This document shows positions 63,543 to 64,000 of a DNA stretch of 64,000 nt, in pieces. The translations under genes were made by a program, and so were the position numbers. The notes under the pieces were generated by a model. That model was not told the DNA's origin and did no database searches. It was given only the letters and a program-made list of their open reading frames with translations. The stretch lies in NCBI RefSeq assembly GCF_900009135.1, contig NZ_LT797688.1, positions 44,003 through 108,002 of the forward strand. Reading direction: 5' to 3'. The DNA is from Planktothrix sp. PCC 11201 (GTDB taxonomy: Bacteria; Cyanobacteriota; Cyanobacteriia; Cyanobacteriales; Microcoleaceae). Positions within the stretch are counted from its first letter, which is position 1. Each line of letters starts with the position of its first letter.

Positions 63543-64000
63543 GTGAATATAGGGTTTCAGCCCATATACCAGTTAACTCAGGAGCAGGTCAATACTTGGG
63601 TTGAGGAAGGACAACAACGGAGTCAATTCGGCCAGTTACCCAGCTATATTCCCCAATTAGCCCAGGTGAACCCCCAGGAATTTGTTGTTAAAATCCTGAC
63701 GCTTCAGGGCCAATCCCATCAGGCGGGGAATGAAGCTCTACGATTTCCGGTGATGAGTGTGATCAAGTGCTTTCTATTATTAAATCGACTGCTGGAATTG
63801 GGGGAGGAGCGGGTATTCCAACGGGTGGGGGTGCAACCGTCCGATCAACCGTTTAATTCCCTCAAACAGCTAGAGTCCGATGGCGGATGGCCCCGCAATC
63901 CCATGATTAATAGTGGGGCGATCGCCTTAGCGGGATTACTTCCGGGAAAGGATGCGGATACTCGCTGTCAGTATCTCTGTTCCTGGTTAAATCAATTCGC
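63543..64000 (+). CDS. glsA: Glutaminase, partial at window end
   Basis: GTG start at 63543 with GGAGG upstream; 152 residues before the window ends. It matches the serine-dependent glutaminase family: the FPVMSVIKCF segment holds the SxxK catalytic pair, then VGVQPSDQPFNSLKQLE and PRNPMINSGAIAL. It hydrolyses glutamine to glutamate and ammonia. The rest of the gene lies beyond the window. Confidence 0.9.
   Translation, partial: MNIGFQPIYQLTQEQVNTWVEEGQQRSQFGQLPSYIPQLAQVNPQEFVVKILTLQGQSHQAGNEALRFPVMSVIKCFLLLNRLLELGEERVFQRVGVQPSDQPFNSLKQLESDGGWPRNPMINSGAIALAGLLPGKDADTRCQYLCSWLNQF

Overview
The window looks like a chromosomal segment of a filamentous, probably non-heterocystous cyanobacterium close to Planktothrix or Oscillatoria. 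The evidence is frequent GCGATCGC (HIP1) octamers, ndhB, a cyanobacterial-type gshA, hopanoid genes, PEP-CTERM proteins, a 2-oxoglutarate decarboxylase pair, many Ser/Thr kinases and AT-rich gaps full of short palindromic repeats. The genus is an inference from style, not a search result.

Layout. 0-7 kb: an exported unknown protein, a Zn/Mn ABC permease, hopanoid genes hpnH and hpnA, and an RND pump, all on the minus strand. 7-8.3 kb: a small exported protein and a YdcF-like protein, divergent. 8.7-21.4 kb: the most distinctive locus. It holds a HetC-like ABC exporter (two cNMP-like domains, C39 peptidase, ABC), an HlyD adaptor, a HetP-family protein, a DUF4347 beta-helix protein, two small proteins with double-glycine leaders, an RTX-like secreted protein, a parvulin-like chaperone and a PEP-CTERM paralogue of the RTX-like protein. 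A palindrome, TGCCA-N3-TGGCA, occurs about nine times in this locus and sits upstream of the small-protein, RTX-like and hlyD genes. 21.6-28.1 kb: an AAA-domain fragment, a ComM/YifB ATPase, ilvB, cimA, a 2Fe-2S protein and a tRNA(CAU). 28.3-38.6 kb: a LysM/M23 peptidase, trmL, gshA, unknown genes, a DUF4168 pair, ggt and a glutamine amidotransferase. 38.7-47.6 kb: a binding-protein/GGDEF fusion, a kinase, a PaaK-like ligase, a GDSL esterase and a MacB-type ABC system. 47.7-52.5 kb: succinic semialdehyde dehydrogenase, 2-oxoglutarate decarboxylase and ndhB. 52.6-64 kb: a Phd/Uma2 pair, a PAS histidine kinase, an orphan TpsB, a ferredoxin, tRNA-Pro, lipA, a WD40 kinase, a toxin-antitoxin pair between direct repeats, tRNA-Asp and the start of glutaminase.

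How the parts fit. The 8.7-21.4 kb locus reads as a peptide or protein export system. The C39 exporter and HlyD would form the channel. The two GG-leader proteins are the obvious substrates. The tail of the HetP-like protein carries the same YLE(V/T)-type motif as the leaders, so HetP may be tied physically to the exporter. The shared palindrome suggests one regulator for cargo and adaptor. Other groups form known pathways: hpnH and hpnA in hopanoid side-chain synthesis, cimA and ilvB in isoleucine synthesis, the 49 kb pair closing the cyanobacterial TCA cycle, and gshA and ggt in glutathione turnover.
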